This document shows, piece by piece, positions 35,301-44,319 of a stretch of 64,000 bases of DNA (the stretch's first letter is position 1; each line of letters begins with the position of its first letter). The notes beneath the pieces are model-generated. The model did no database searches, was not told the DNA's origin, and worked only from the letters and a program-made list of their open reading frames with translations. The stretch spans positions 1 to 64,000 of the forward strand of contig DEMN01000012.1 of assembly GCA_002359215.1 (NCBI GenBank). The letters are read 5' to 3'. A program made the translations under genes and the position numbers. Source of the DNA: Flavobacteriales bacterium UBA2669 (GTDB taxonomy: Bacteria > Bacteroidota > Bacteroidia > Flavobacteriales_E > Vicingaceae).

Positions 35301-38300
35301 TGTGATAAATGAACCTCAAGCTATTAATCCGAATACTCAATTTACCGATATTAGTTGTAATGGAGTAAATGACGGTTCTGCAGTAGCAGTACCTACAGGT
35401 GGTAATCCGGCTTATAATATAAGTTGGATATTATTGCCTGGAACTTCGATTGCAGGAAATCCCATAAATGGATTAGGAGCAGGACAATATGAAGTAACTA
35501 TTCTTGATACCAATGGTTGTGAAGTTAGAGATACTATTACCATTACCAATCCTCCGGTCTTAAACCTTAATGTTACAGCTACAAATGCAAGTTGTCAAGC
35601 TGTTTGTGATGGGTCGGCTGTAGCAATAGCTTCAGGAGGAACCCCTGGATATTCATATCAGTGGGATGCTAATGCAGGAAGTCAAATTACAGATTCAGCA
35701 ACAAATCTTTGTGCAGGAACTTATAGTGTTGTAGTAACTGACACTAATGGTTGCTCTGCTTCTGGTAATGTTACTATAGCTCCATCAATTACTATTAATA
35801 TTACAACCACAGCAATCACTATTAGTTGTAATGGGGTGTGTGATGGAAGTGCAACAGCTAATCCATCAGGTGGAACATTACCTTATTCTTACAATTGGTC
35901 TAATGGAGATACTACTCAAACTGCTTCAGGCTTATGTCCAGGTTGGGTGTATGTAACGGTTACAGATGCGAACGGTTGTACTGCAGTTGATTCGGTAAAT
36001 ATGCCTGTTGATCCATCTGTATTAGTACCAAATGGAGTTATTGACCAACAAATTACTTGTGCTGGAAATTGTGATGCAATGGTTTCATCAGCTCCGACAG
36101 GCGGAACTCCACCTTATTCAATTTCATGGTCAGTACCTGATACGAACAATGTTTGTCCTGGTATTGCTGTTGTAACAGTTACAGATAACAATGGTTGTAT
36201 TCAATCAGATACCTTAACATTAGTAGCTCCTGATACCATAGCTCCTAACCCTACCATTACTAATGTCTTATGTAGTGGTAACAATACAGGAAGTATTTGT
36301 GTTGCTCCAACAGGAGGGACACCTGGATACACTTTTGTTTGGTCGGGAGGATTAGGTACAAATGCATGTATTAATAATGTACCAGCTGGAACATATTCTG
36401 TAATTATTACAGATTCAAGTGGGTGTTCAAGGGTCGATACGTTTACTGTAACATCACCTTTAGCATTAACATCTAATCCAATACAAACTAACGTAAGTTG
36501 CTTTGGAGCTAATGATGGTTCAGCGGGGGTAAATGTTTCTGGAGGTGTTTCTCCATATACTTATACTTGGTCAACAACGGATACTACATCTTCTATAATC
36601 AATTTAGCACCTGGAAATTACTCTGTAACGGTTATGGATTCAAATGGATGTACAACAGTTCAGAACTTTACTATAACACAACCTAATCAATTATTAGCTA
36701 ATGCTACAGGGACTAATGTAGCTTGCGGTGGGGCACCATGTACAGGAAGTGTTACTGCTAATCCATCTGGTGGTGTTCCCGGGTTTACTTATTTGTGGTC
36801 AACAAACTCCAATCCAAATCTTGGAACAACACCATCATTAACTAGCTTATGTCCAGACACCTATATTGTAACTGTAACAGATACTAATGGTTGTACAGCT
36901 GTGGATTCATTTACGGTAACAGTACCAACAACACTCACGGTTGTTTTAACCTCTAACAACCCAACATGTAATGGGTTTTCTAATGGAAGTGCTACTGCAA
37001 CTCCAAGTGGAGGAACTGCTCCTTATACTTATTCATGGGTAGGAACATGTGTTCCATCCCCAAACAATACAGCTACAGTTAATGGTTTATGTGCGGGAAA
37101 TTATACAGTAACAGTTATTGATAGTCTAGGTTGTAGTTTTGTAGGAAACGTAACTTTAACCGACCCCAATTCTATTGCTGCAAATCCTGTGGTTACTAAT
37201 GCTAATTGTGGAGTTTGTGATGGAGTTATTGCTACATTTCCAACAGGTGGCGATGGAGTATATTCTCATTCTTGGTCAACAGGAGCTACAAGCTCTACCA
37301 TAACTAACCTTTGTGCAGGATTTTATACAGATACCATTACAGACAATAGTGGATGTGTTGCAGTAATTACTATCGCTGTAAGTAATCCAACAGGTCCAAG
37401 TGGAATTACTTCAACTGTTAATAATGCCACTTGTTTTGGTACTTGTGATGGCTCTTTAAATGCTTTACCAATTGGTGGAACTGCACCATTTTCTTACGCT
37501 TGGACTTCAATTCCTACTGGAGGACCTTATGCAAATGATAGTACACTTGTAGGACTTTGTGCTGGGACGTATAATTTAACATTAACTGATTCTAATAATT
37601 GTGTTTTAGCGACAAGTGTTGTTGTTGGACAGGCAGATAGTATTACTGGAAACTTAAATATTACAGATGCAACTTGTGCTGGAACTTGTAATGGAATTGC
37701 TTCTGTAGCGCCATCAGGAGGAACCAGTCCATATACGTATTTATGGAGTAATGGAGCAACTACTTCTTCAACCTCAGGTTTGTGTGTTGGAGCAGCAAGT
37801 GTAACTATTACTGATGCAAATGGATGTAGTAAAGTAGTGAATTTTAATATTACTAGTCCTTCTCAATTAATAGCAACTACTTCCACTACTGATGCTACTT
37901 GTAATGGAAATTGTGACGGAACTGCAACAGCAACACCAAATGGAGGGACAGCGCCTTACATCTATTCATGGAATGATGCTTTAAATCAAACTACGCAAAC
38001 TGCAACAGGGTTGTGTGCCGGTTCTTATAATGTACAGGTTACTGATGTGAATGGATGTACAACAGTTGAAACAGTTGTTATTAACGAACCAACTGTTATT
38101 ACTCCAAATTTAACAACTACTGATGCTACATGTGGAAATGCTGATGGTACTGCCGGAGTTGCCCCTACAGGAGGAACACCAGGATATACTTATATTTGGG
38201 ATTTTGGACCTGTCGTACCAAATGTCACAGGTTTATTAGCAGGCACCTATTCTGTTACTATCACTGATAATAATGGATGTAGTGTGGTTGTTCCTGTAAC

Positions 38301-41300
38301 AATTAGTAATGCAAACGGGCCAAGTATTTCTTTAAATACAACGAATGCAACTTGTAGTGGTGTTTGTGATGGTTCAGCCTCGGTTGCTGTAACTTCAGGA
38401 GTTCCACCTTATACTTATTTATGGAGTAATGGTGCAACTACAACGGGTATTAACGGATTATGTGCAGGAAACTACACTGTGCAAGTAACCGATGGTAATG
38501 GATGTATAACTGCTCAAGCTTTTACCATTTCAGATAACTCTCCTATTAGTGTAAGTGTTTCTACCATAGACGTCACTTGTAATGGTATTTGTGATGGTTC
38601 TGCAATTGCAACCCCAAACGGTGGAACTGCTCCTTATAGTTATAGTTGGAGTACCGGACATACTATTAATGCTGTAGCAGGATTGTGTGCCGGAAACTAT
38701 ACAGTAACAGTAACTGATGCGTTGGGTTGTAGTGTAGTTCAAAATGTAACGATTAGTTCACCTAGTAATTTAACAGTTAATGTTTCTGGAAGTAATGCAA
38801 GTTGTAATGGAGGAAGTAATGGAACTGCAACAGCTACGCCAAACGGAGGAACAGCTCCATATACGTATTCGTGGAATACCGGAGCTACAACAGCTAATAT
38901 TTCTGGATTAATAGCAGGAACTTATACGGTAACAGTTACAGATGCAAATGGTTGCTCAACTACAGGTAATGTAACAATTGGAGAAGGTTCAAACATTACT
39001 GCAACCATTAACACAACTGATGCTACTTGTGGTGTTTGTGATGGGACAGCTACAGTAACTGCTCCGTCAGGCGGTGCTGGAGGGCCATATACTTATTCGT
39101 GGTTGCCTGGTGGTCAAACAACGGCCTCAATTAATGGATTATGCCCTGGTGCTTACACTGTTGAGGTTACAGATAATAACGGATGTTCAAATACATTTAA
39201 TGTTTTAATCAGCAATCCAAACGGACCTTCTTTAAGCATGAGTGCTGATAGTGTTACTTGTTTTGGTGATTGTGATGGTACAGCTAATGTAACTGTTACT
39301 TCAGGAGCTGCTCCATTTGTTTATCAATGGGATGATCCAAGTTTGTCTAATTTAGATAGTGCTACTTCTTTATGTGCTGGCTTATATACTGTTGTAGTAC
39401 AAGATGCAAATGGTTGTGTCAGTGTAGATAGTATTACAGTAGGAACACCACAGCAAATTTTAGCGAATATTATATCAACTAACCCTACTTGTAATGGTGA
39501 TTGTGATGGTACAGCTACAGCGAACCCAACCGGAGGAATAGGAACATATTCTTATGCATGGAGTAATGGGCAGCTTACGCCAACAGCTACTAACTTATGT
39601 GCAGGAACACATACAGTTGTTATAACAGATCAAAATGGATGTTCAATAACTGATAGTGTAACATTAACTGAACCAACAAGTATATTAATTACTGCAAGTT
39701 CAACTAATCCAACATGTAATGGTGATTGCGATGCAACAGCTTTAGCAACCGCTTCAGGAGGAACTGCTCCATATTCTTACTCATGGAATACATCGCCTGT
39801 ACAAAACAACTCATTAGCTACTGCTTTATGTGCAGGGACTTATACTGTTACAGTTACGGATGCAAATGGATGTGTAGATTCAGCTGTGGTTAATGTGGTA
39901 GATAATCCAATTTTAACTACTTCAACAAGTACTACTCCTCCAACATGTAATGGAAATTGTGATGGAACTGCTACTACAACTCCAAGCGGAGGGGCAGCCC
40001 CATATAGTTATTCTTGGAGTAACGGACAAACTACCGCTACAGCAATTAATTTATGTGCAGGAACATACACGGTAACTATCACAGATGGAAATAATTGTAC
40101 CACCACAGATACAGTGGTTATTAATAATGCAGCTATTGTTAATGATAGCACTGTAGTTACTAATCCTACTTGTGGAGTATGTAATGGAGCAGTAACTTCA
40201 ACACCTGTAGGTGGAGTTGGTCCTTATGATTTTGTATGGACAGCCGTTACAGGACCAAATCCATCATTACCTGTTACAACCACTAATGCGACAAGTTCTA
40301 CCGTTAATGGATTATGTGCTGGAACTATTCAACTACAATTAACCGATTTAGGAACAGGTTGTGTTTCTACTCACACAATAATTATAAATAGTGATGTAAC
40401 AGCGACAGTTAACATAACGTCAACAGATGAAACTTGCGCAAATGCTTGTAATGGAACTGCTTTAGCATCAGTTAGTGGAGGTACTACACCTTATACGTTT
40501 AGTTGGTCACCTTCGGGAGGTAATGATTCTTTAGCAACCAATCTTTGTGCAGGATTTTATACAGTAACTATTACTGATGCTAATGGTTGTATTTTAACAG
40601 ATACAGTTACCATTAATACTAATAATTTGAATTTAAGTATTAGCAATATTGTTCCTGAATCTTGTTTTGGAGCTTGTGATGGAATGGCTACTGTGGCAGT
40701 AGGAGCTGGAACTTCCCCATTTACTTATCAATGGAATGTTACTAATCCTTTACAAACAACACCAACTGCTACTAATTTATGTGCAGGGGTTTATACTGCA
40801 GTAGTAACTGATAGTTTAAATTGTGTTGATTCCATCTCAGCTACAATTACCAGTCCTACACAATTAGTTCCTTCAACTACTGTAACATCACCAATTAGTT
40901 GTAATGGTGTTTGTGATGGAGCAATAACAGCAAATCCAAGTGGAGGTTCTGCGCCATATACCTACTTATGGGATGATCCTTTAGCACAAACTACTCAAAC
41001 AGCGACAGGGTTATGTGCAGGAACTTATGTGGTAACCATTACCGATGCCAATGGTTGTTCTGGAAATGATACCATTACACTTAATGAACCTTCTGCGGTA
41101 TTAGCTAATGAAGTAATAGTTACTCCGGCTTGTAATGTTTGTGATGGTTCTATCACCTTAAATCCAACTGGTGGAGTTGGACCATTTACCTACTTGTGGA
41201 CAACTCCAACAAGTCCGCCAAACCCAACAACAGCAATGATTACTAATCTTTGTGCAGGAGCTTATTCGGTTGATATAACTGATCAAGGGACAGGTTGTGT

Positions 41301-42765
41301 AACTACTTTTAATTATGCATTAAGTAATACTACCGCTCCTGACCCTAATACAACTGTTACAGATGTTTCTTGTAATGGTGTTTGTGATGGGCAAATTGTT
41401 GCTAACCCAATTGGTGGAACTGCTCCTTATAGTATTTCATTTAATCCGGGAGGAACTGCTAATCCTCAAACTAATCTTTGTGGTGGAGTTTACACCGTAA
41501 CGGTTACCGATTCCGTTGGATGTATTGGTGTAGTGATTGATACTGTTGTTGCTCCTGATGCTATGCTTACAAATATCAACTCAACTAATGTTACTTGTAA
41601 TGGAGCAAATGATGGTACAGCAACTGCAAATGTTATTGGAGGAGTTCCAACCTATACTTATAGTTGGTCACCATCATCTCAAACTACCCAAACAGCAACT
41701 GGTTTAAGTGCAGGAACACATATTGTTACAATTACTGATGATAATGGATGTAGTGTGGTTGATAGTGTTGTTATTACTGAATCTTCAGCTATTTCTATTA
41801 TAACATCAACAACAGATGTTACTTGTTCTTCGGTTTGTGATGGTGCTGCTACAATTACTGTAAGCGGTGGAGCAGGAGGATATACTTTTCAATGGAATGG
41901 AGATTTAACTCCCGGACAAACAAATACAGCATCAAATTTATGTTTTGGAGCTAATGGTCTTGTTGTAACTGACCAAAATGGATGTACAGATTCGTTTACT
42001 GTAAATATTGGAGCTATTGATACTGTATTGGCTTTTGCTGGAAATGATACTAATGTTTGTTTTGGTTCTCCAGTAACATTAATGGGAAATGGCATTGGAA
42101 ATATAGCTTCAGTAGAGTGGTTTGAGTTGCCTAGTATGACTTCAGTAGCAACTATTGATACCATAACTGTTACTCCAACATCAGCGGGGCAAGTTTGCTA
42201 TGTTTATCAGGTTTATGGAGCTAATGCAGGCTGTTTTGATATGGACACCGTTTGTATAACCATAGATCCACTACCTATCGCCAATGCAGGGCCTGATGTT
42301 ACTATTTTTGAAGAAGGTTCTACTCAGTTAAACGGTAGTGGAGGCGTAACGTATACTTGGACACCTAGCTATGGTTTGAGTGATACAACTATTGCTAATC
42401 CGGTTGCTAATCCAATGCAGACTACTACTTATTATTTAACCGTAACATCTCCTGCAGGGTGTACTTCTACTGATAGTGTAACTGTAACAGTTTTACCTAA
42501 AATTGTTTTCCCTGATGGTATTACACCAAATGGTGATGGAGTAAATGATGTTTGGATAATCGACTTCATAGAAGAATTCCCAAATAATGTGGTAGAAATT
42601 TACAACCGTTGGGGAGAATTATTATTCCATGCAGATGGATATAAACAAGATTGGAATGGAACTTATAATGGTAAACCATTACCAATAGGAACTTATTATT
42701 TTGTAATAGAGTTAAACGATGGAAAAACTAAACCTTACACAGGTCCGATAACCATTTTGAGGTAA
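32353..42765 (+). CDS. Giant SprB-like T9SS adhesin with 38 SprB repeats
   Basis: A 3,470-residue cell-surface protein. Residues 1-24 form the signal peptide, followed by a beta-rich N-terminal region (about 25-275) with the WVGNSGSWNNPSHW motif common to Bacteroidota adhesins. Then 38 SprB repeats (residues about 276-3,212) of about 77 residues, each of the form Cys-(N/x)-G-x-C-D-G, GG-x-x-P-(Y/F)-x-(Y/x)-x-W, L-C-A-G-x-Y-x-V-x-(V/I)-(T/x)-D-x-N-G-C. A PKD/Ig-like stretch (about 3,215-3,385) precedes a type B gliding-associated sorting domain (about 3,390-3,470: TPNGDGVNDVW, IYNRWGELLF, IGTYYFVI). SprB of Flavobacterium johnsoniae moves along the cell surface and drives gliding; this relative is shorter. 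Its sprF follows after 8 bp. Confidence 0.93.
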   Translation: MKFIKICMVVFTLVISTISFNLFAADFYWVGNSGSWNNPSHWSLSSGGQGGVGVPSTNDNVIFDNLSITQPSEIVINQQASCASFQVQTTHKVIFSSNNVAKLNINGDFQVNENYENQFYGRTIFISNQSETQINTNRVTFLGDVEFNASSKFNLISDLILTDSNFIYLKKGELVIENVTVYSGGIDVRSNSVKKITTKNAVIYNHQKARFDAGNFILKNEASNIIIFRQAQDVNTGILDKEKITFSNGSKLTNTCGAVPFTITTSVLSNYNGYGVSCQGVCDAIVYVDITGGVGPFNILWIGYGSTNDTLYNACQGNVGVQVTDMGQNPPFGTQCTDQVNVTNPIALAINLIGIIQPTCNGDCDGAIGTNVAFGVSPYSISWVQVPDTTQTITNICAGGYDINVVDANGCTASQNFVLTEPAPLTFQLDSTNINCFGTCTGTATVSNEAGANGPPYSYSWLPNGEITSGITNLCPGVYTVTVSDGDGCSTTDSVNITIPNQLQWDTTAQNVSCGGVCDGSITVNILSGGTAPFTHNWSTGTTNNGVSSTISGLCAGTYTDSIVDGNGCDTVITIIITEPDTLLTSTISSNVTCFSDCDGYAVTTTTGGTPVYTYTWSSIPAGLPFSGQGTDSIFNLCPGQYVVSIVDANNCSTSDTITITEPALLVANPSSTDMSCNGVCDGSVTANPTGGTTPYSYVWTGPGGPYNTQSVNSLCAGTYVVTVTDSNNCVVIDSVTVTSPQPLAITTNKTDMSCNGVCDGTATATITGGTTPFTIVWTSVPLGQVAAGQGTTSISALCAGTYTINVTDSNGCTANTSVVINEPASINANLTQTEVTCNGGCDASATITPSGGIAPYSVSWNGFAFVPVVGGFNTINGLCAGNHTVIVRDANNCTTTINFTITEPAALITTTTGTDLACNGICNGTATTTPSGGSGTYTYTWTTIPAGLTFTGQGTNAITNLCAGTYIVNITDTSNCSVNDTIVINEPQAINPNTQFTDISCNGVNDGSAVAVPTGGNPAYNISWILLPGTSIAGNPINGLGAGQYEVTILDTNGCEVRDTITITNPPVLNLNVTATNASCQAVCDGSAVAIASGGTPGYSYQWDANAGSQITDSATNLCAGTYSVVVTDTNGCSASGNVTIAPSITINITTTAITISCNGVCDGSATANPSGGTLPYSYNWSNGDTTQTASGLCPGWVYVTVTDANGCTAVDSVNMPVDPSVLVPNGVIDQQITCAGNCDAMVSSAPTGGTPPYSISWSVPDTNNVCPGIAVVTVTDNNGCIQSDTLTLVAPDTIAPNPTITNVLCSGNNTGSICVAPTGGTPGYTFVWSGGLGTNACINNVPAGTYSVIITDSSGCSRVDTFTVTSPLALTSNPIQTNVSCFGANDGSAGVNVSGGVSPYTYTWSTTDTTSSIINLAPGNYSVTVMDSNGCTTVQNFTITQPNQLLANATGTNVACGGAPCTGSVTANPSGGVPGFTYLWSTNSNPNLGTTPSLTSLCPDTYIVTVTDTNGCTAVDSFTVTVPTTLTVVLTSNNPTCNGFSNGSATATPSGGTAPYTYSWVGTCVPSPNNTATVNGLCAGNYTVTVIDSLGCSFVGNVTLTDPNSIAANPVVTNANCGVCDGVIATFPTGGDGVYSHSWSTGATSSTITNLCAGFYTDTITDNSGCVAVITIAVSNPTGPSGITSTVNNATCFGTCDGSLNALPIGGTAPFSYAWTSIPTGGPYANDSTLVGLCAGTYNLTLTDSNNCVLATSVVVGQADSITGNLNITDATCAGTCNGIASVAPSGGTSPYTYLWSNGATTSSTSGLCVGAASVTITDANGCSKVVNFNITSPSQLIATTSTTDATCNGNCDGTATATPNGGTAPYIYSWNDALNQTTQTATGLCAGSYNVQVTDVNGCTTVETVVINEPTVITPNLTTTDATCGNADGTAGVAPTGGTPGYTYIWDFGPVVPNVTGLLAGTYSVTITDNNGCSVVVPVTISNANGPSISLNTTNATCSGVCDGSASVAVTSGVPPYTYLWSNGATTTGINGLCAGNYTVQVTDGNGCITAQAFTISDNSPISVSVSTIDVTCNGICDGSAIATPNGGTAPYSYSWSTGHTINAVAGLCAGNYTVTVTDALGCSVVQNVTISSPSNLTVNVSGSNASCNGGSNGTATATPNGGTAPYTYSWNTGATTANISGLIAGTYTVTVTDANGCSTTGNVTIGEGSNITATINTTDATCGVCDGTATVTAPSGGAGGPYTYSWLPGGQTTASINGLCPGAYTVEVTDNNGCSNTFNVLISNPNGPSLSMSADSVTCFGDCDGTANVTVTSGAAPFVYQWDDPSLSNLDSATSLCAGLYTVVVQDANGCVSVDSITVGTPQQILANIISTNPTCNGDCDGTATANPTGGIGTYSYAWSNGQLTPTATNLCAGTHTVVITDQNGCSITDSVTLTEPTSILITASSTNPTCNGDCDATALATASGGTAPYSYSWNTSPVQNNSLATALCAGTYTVTVTDANGCVDSAVVNVVDNPILTTSTSTTPPTCNGNCDGTATTTPSGGAAPYSYSWSNGQTTATAINLCAGTYTVTITDGNNCTTTDTVVINNAAIVNDSTVVTNPTCGVCNGAVTSTPVGGVGPYDFVWTAVTGPNPSLPVTTTNATSSTVNGLCAGTIQLQLTDLGTGCVSTHTIIINSDVTATVNITSTDETCANACNGTALASVSGGTTPYTFSWSPSGGNDSLATNLCAGFYTVTITDANGCILTDTVTINTNNLNLSISNIVPESCFGACDGMATVAVGAGTSPFTYQWNVTNPLQTTPTATNLCAGVYTAVVTDSLNCVDSISATITSPTQLVPSTTVTSPISCNGVCDGAITANPSGGSAPYTYLWDDPLAQTTQTATGLCAGTYVVTITDANGCSGNDTITLNEPSAVLANEVIVTPACNVCDGSITLNPTGGVGPFTYLWTTPTSPPNPTTAMITNLCAGAYSVDITDQGTGCVTTFNYALSNTTAPDPNTTVTDVSCNGVCDGQIVANPIGGTAPYSISFNPGGTANPQTNLCGGVYTVTVTDSVGCIGVVIDTVVAPDAMLTNINSTNVTCNGANDGTATANVIGGVPTYTYSWSPSSQTTQTATGLSAGTHIVTITDDNGCSVVDSVVITESSAISIITSTTDVTCSSVCDGAATITVSGGAGGYTFQWNGDLTPGQTNTASNLCFGANGLVVTDQNGCTDSFTVNIGAIDTVLAFAGNDTNVCFGSPVTLMGNGIGNIASVEWFELPSMTSVATIDTITVTPTSAGQVCYVYQVYGANAGCFDMDTVCITIDPLPIANAGPDVTIFEEGSTQLNGSGGVTYTWTPSYGLSDTTIANPVANPMQTTTYYLTVTSPAGCTSTDSVTVTVLPKIVFPDGITPNGDGVNDVWIIDFIEEFPNNVVEIYNRWGELLFHADGYKQDWNGTYNGKPLPIGTYYFVIELNDGKTKPYTGPITILR
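33178..41985 (+). repeat. 38 tandem SprB repeats (about 230 bp each)
   Basis: Repeats of roughly 210-280 bp encoding SprB modules, recognisable by the recurring CNG-x-CDG and LCAG-x-Y motifs. Sequences are well diverged at DNA level, with short near-identical tracts such as the AATGGAGTTTGTGATGG type, so this is an old array rather than a fresh expansion. Thirty-one repeats have both inner cysteines, six have neither, one has an altered pair. Confidence 0.9.
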
Positions 42766-42773
42766 GTTATAAG

Positions 42774-43709
42774 ATGAAATTGTATATGAAAAAATATATA
42801 TTAATATTGGTTTTGATATTGTCAGGAAGTGCAGTATTCGCTCAGCAATTACCTCACTTTAGTCAGTACTATTTAAATGATTTTTTGATTAATCCTGCTG
42901 TAGCAGGTGCCAGAGATTATTTTGAAGGGAAATCAAGTCATCGTTATCAATGGGAAGGAATTACTGATGCTCCTCGTACATATACGTTAAGTGTAAATGG
43001 ACCAATGAAAAATGAAAAGATGGGGTTGGGAGGATATTTATTTACCGATATGGTAGGACCAACAAGAAGAACAGGTTTTAATTTGGCTTACTCTTATCAT
43101 GTTAGATTAAATGAAACCTTAAAATTATCATTTGGACTTTCTGCCGGATTATTACAATTTATGATAGATGGTTCTAAAGTTACGTTAAGAGATGAGGGAG
43201 ATGTTATTTTAACCAATGGAGTACAAAAAGTATTGGTGCCCGATGCAGGTTTTGGAACTTACTTATATCATGAGAAATATTATGTGGGATTTTCTGCTCC
43301 ACAATTATTAAACAGTAGAGTAAAGTTTTTTAATGAAGGAGATAATCCAAACGGAACCTTACCGGCTCATTTCTTTTTAACAGGGGGGTATAAGTTTGAT
43401 ATAACGGATGATTTTATGTTAGAGCCCTCCTTTTTTGTAAAGTATATCTCTCCAGCTCCTGTAATGTATGACGGTAGCTTAAGAATAATGTATAAACAGA
43501 AAGTTTGGTTGGCAGGTACCTATCGTCATCGTGATGCGGTTGCTGTTTCGGTGGGTTATTTGATTTACGATTATTTTACTGTAGCTTATGCGTATGATTT
43601 TACCACTACCAATTTAAAAAATTACAATAATGGTTCTCATGAGTTGATGATAGGTATTAGGTTCCATAAAAATGAACCCAAAACAACATCAGCTCCTTCA
43701 ATAAATTAA
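42774..43709 (+). CDS. PorP/SprF family T9SS outer membrane protein (first copy)
   Basis: A 311-residue outer-membrane beta-barrel of the PorP/SprF family: signal peptide ending Ala-Val-Phe-Ala-Gln, then LPHFSQYYLNDFLINPAVAGA, the family's hallmark, followed by YQWEGITDAPRTY, MGLGGYLFTD and a C-terminal barrel with AYAYDFTTT. SprF is needed for secretion of its cognate SprB-type adhesin with a type B sorting domain. It lies 8 bp after the giant adhesin, so the pair is one operon. An alternative ATG at 42786 would shorten the signal peptide by four residues. The final Ser-Ala-Pro-Ser-Ile-Asn is identical to that of the second copy. Confidence 0.92.
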   Translation: MKLYMKKYILILVLILSGSAVFAQQLPHFSQYYLNDFLINPAVAGARDYFEGKSSHRYQWEGITDAPRTYTLSVNGPMKNEKMGLGGYLFTDMVGPTRRTGFNLAYSYHVRLNETLKLSFGLSAGLLQFMIDGSKVTLRDEGDVILTNGVQKVLVPDAGFGTYLYHEKYYVGFSAPQLLNSRVKFFNEGDNPNGTLPAHFFLTGGYKFDITDDFMLEPSFFVKYISPAPVMYDGSLRIMYKQKVWLAGTYRHRDAVAVSVGYLIYDYFTVAYAYDFTTTNLKNYNNGSHELMIGIRFHKNEPKTTSAPSIN

Positions 43710-43734
43710 GAAACTAATAAAAGCATATAAAAAA
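43689..43734 (+). repeat. 46-bp 3'-end repeat, copy 1
   Basis: Identical to 47936-47981. It spans the last codons of sprF, the stop and the start of the terminator region. Confidence 0.92.
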
Positions 43735-43765
43735 CCCCACTTTGGAATTCCAAAGTGGGGTTTTT
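43730..43765 (+). terminator. Terminator after the first sprF
   Basis: A perfect palindrome with stem AACCCCACTTTGGA (about 43733-43746) pairing with TCCAAAGTGGGGTT, centred at GGAATTCC near 43747, with flanking A- and T-runs. Confidence 0.92.
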
Positions 43766-43858
43766 AATTATTAAAATATAATAAATAAATAAGGTTTCGT
43801 CTATTTATCTTATAGTTAGTGGATTATGTTTTTTTATGGGATAAAGTAGTATTTTTTT

Positions 43859-43888
43859 TTGTTTACTGTGATTAATAATATACTTTCG
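43859..43888 (+). promoter_or_regulatory. Candidate promoter of the second adhesin/sprF module
   Basis: TTG at 43859-43861, a 19-base spacer, and TACTTTCG at 43881-43888 (one mismatch to TAnnTTTG). It lies after the terminator and 25 bp before the ATG at 43913, so the second module is likely transcribed separately. Confidence 0.45.
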
Positions 43889-43912
43889 CCCGAAATTAAT
43901 TTAATATAAAGT

Positions 43913-44311
43913 ATGAAAATGAAAAGTATTGTTTATCCTGTTTTAGCTTTATTGACTATTGGTTATGCAAAGGCAGAGGAAAAAAGGGAAATAAAAAAAG
44001 AGATTATTACTCTTAATGAAAATCTTAATGAGTGGGTGTTAGTAAAAGAGGAGAAAGGAATTAAAGTTTATTTTTTAGAAACAACAGGTACAGATGGTGT
44101 TACCTTTTTGAATGTTAAATTTGAAAACACGTTGAATGAAGTTATTAATTTTAAATGGGTTTTAAAAAAAGATTCAGATTCTAATGTTTTCGAGAACACT
44201 GCTATTCTTGAGCCTTTTGACTCTATAGAATTAGATCAGAAAAAAATAATGATTACTATTAATAAAGAAGAATCACGTAAAGATTTTTCATTAAACATTT
44301 ATATTCAATAA
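43913..44311 (+). CDS. Small exported protein of the second adhesin module
   Basis: A 132-residue protein with a short signal peptide (ending near Tyr-Ala-Lys-Ala-Glu). The mature part has charged N-terminal residues and then a beta-rich domain of about 90 residues (VYFLETT, VTFLNVKFENTL, VINFKWVLKKD, FSLNIYI). I do not recognise a family; there are no cysteines and no sorting domain. It is the first gene after the promoter and 8 bp before the glycine-rich adhesin, so it probably acts with that adhesin. A second ATG at 43919 is possible. Confidence 0.65.
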   Translation: MKMKSIVYPVLALLTIGYAKAEEKREIKKEIITLNENLNEWVLVKEEKGIKVYFLETTGTDGVTFLNVKFENTLNEVINFKWVLKKDSDSNVFENTAILEPFDSIELDQKKIMITINKEESRKDFSLNIYIQ

Positions 44312-44319
44312 TTTTTATT

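Noticed and set aside
33178..41985. A periodic array that at first sight could suggest CRISPR or a satellite
   Set aside because: The unit is about 230 bp, coding, and in frame throughout; the DNA copies are diverged while the protein motifs are kept.
41889..42164. A 91-residue minus-strand frame near the end of the SprB repeats
   Set aside because: Antisense shadow of the adhesin coding sequence.
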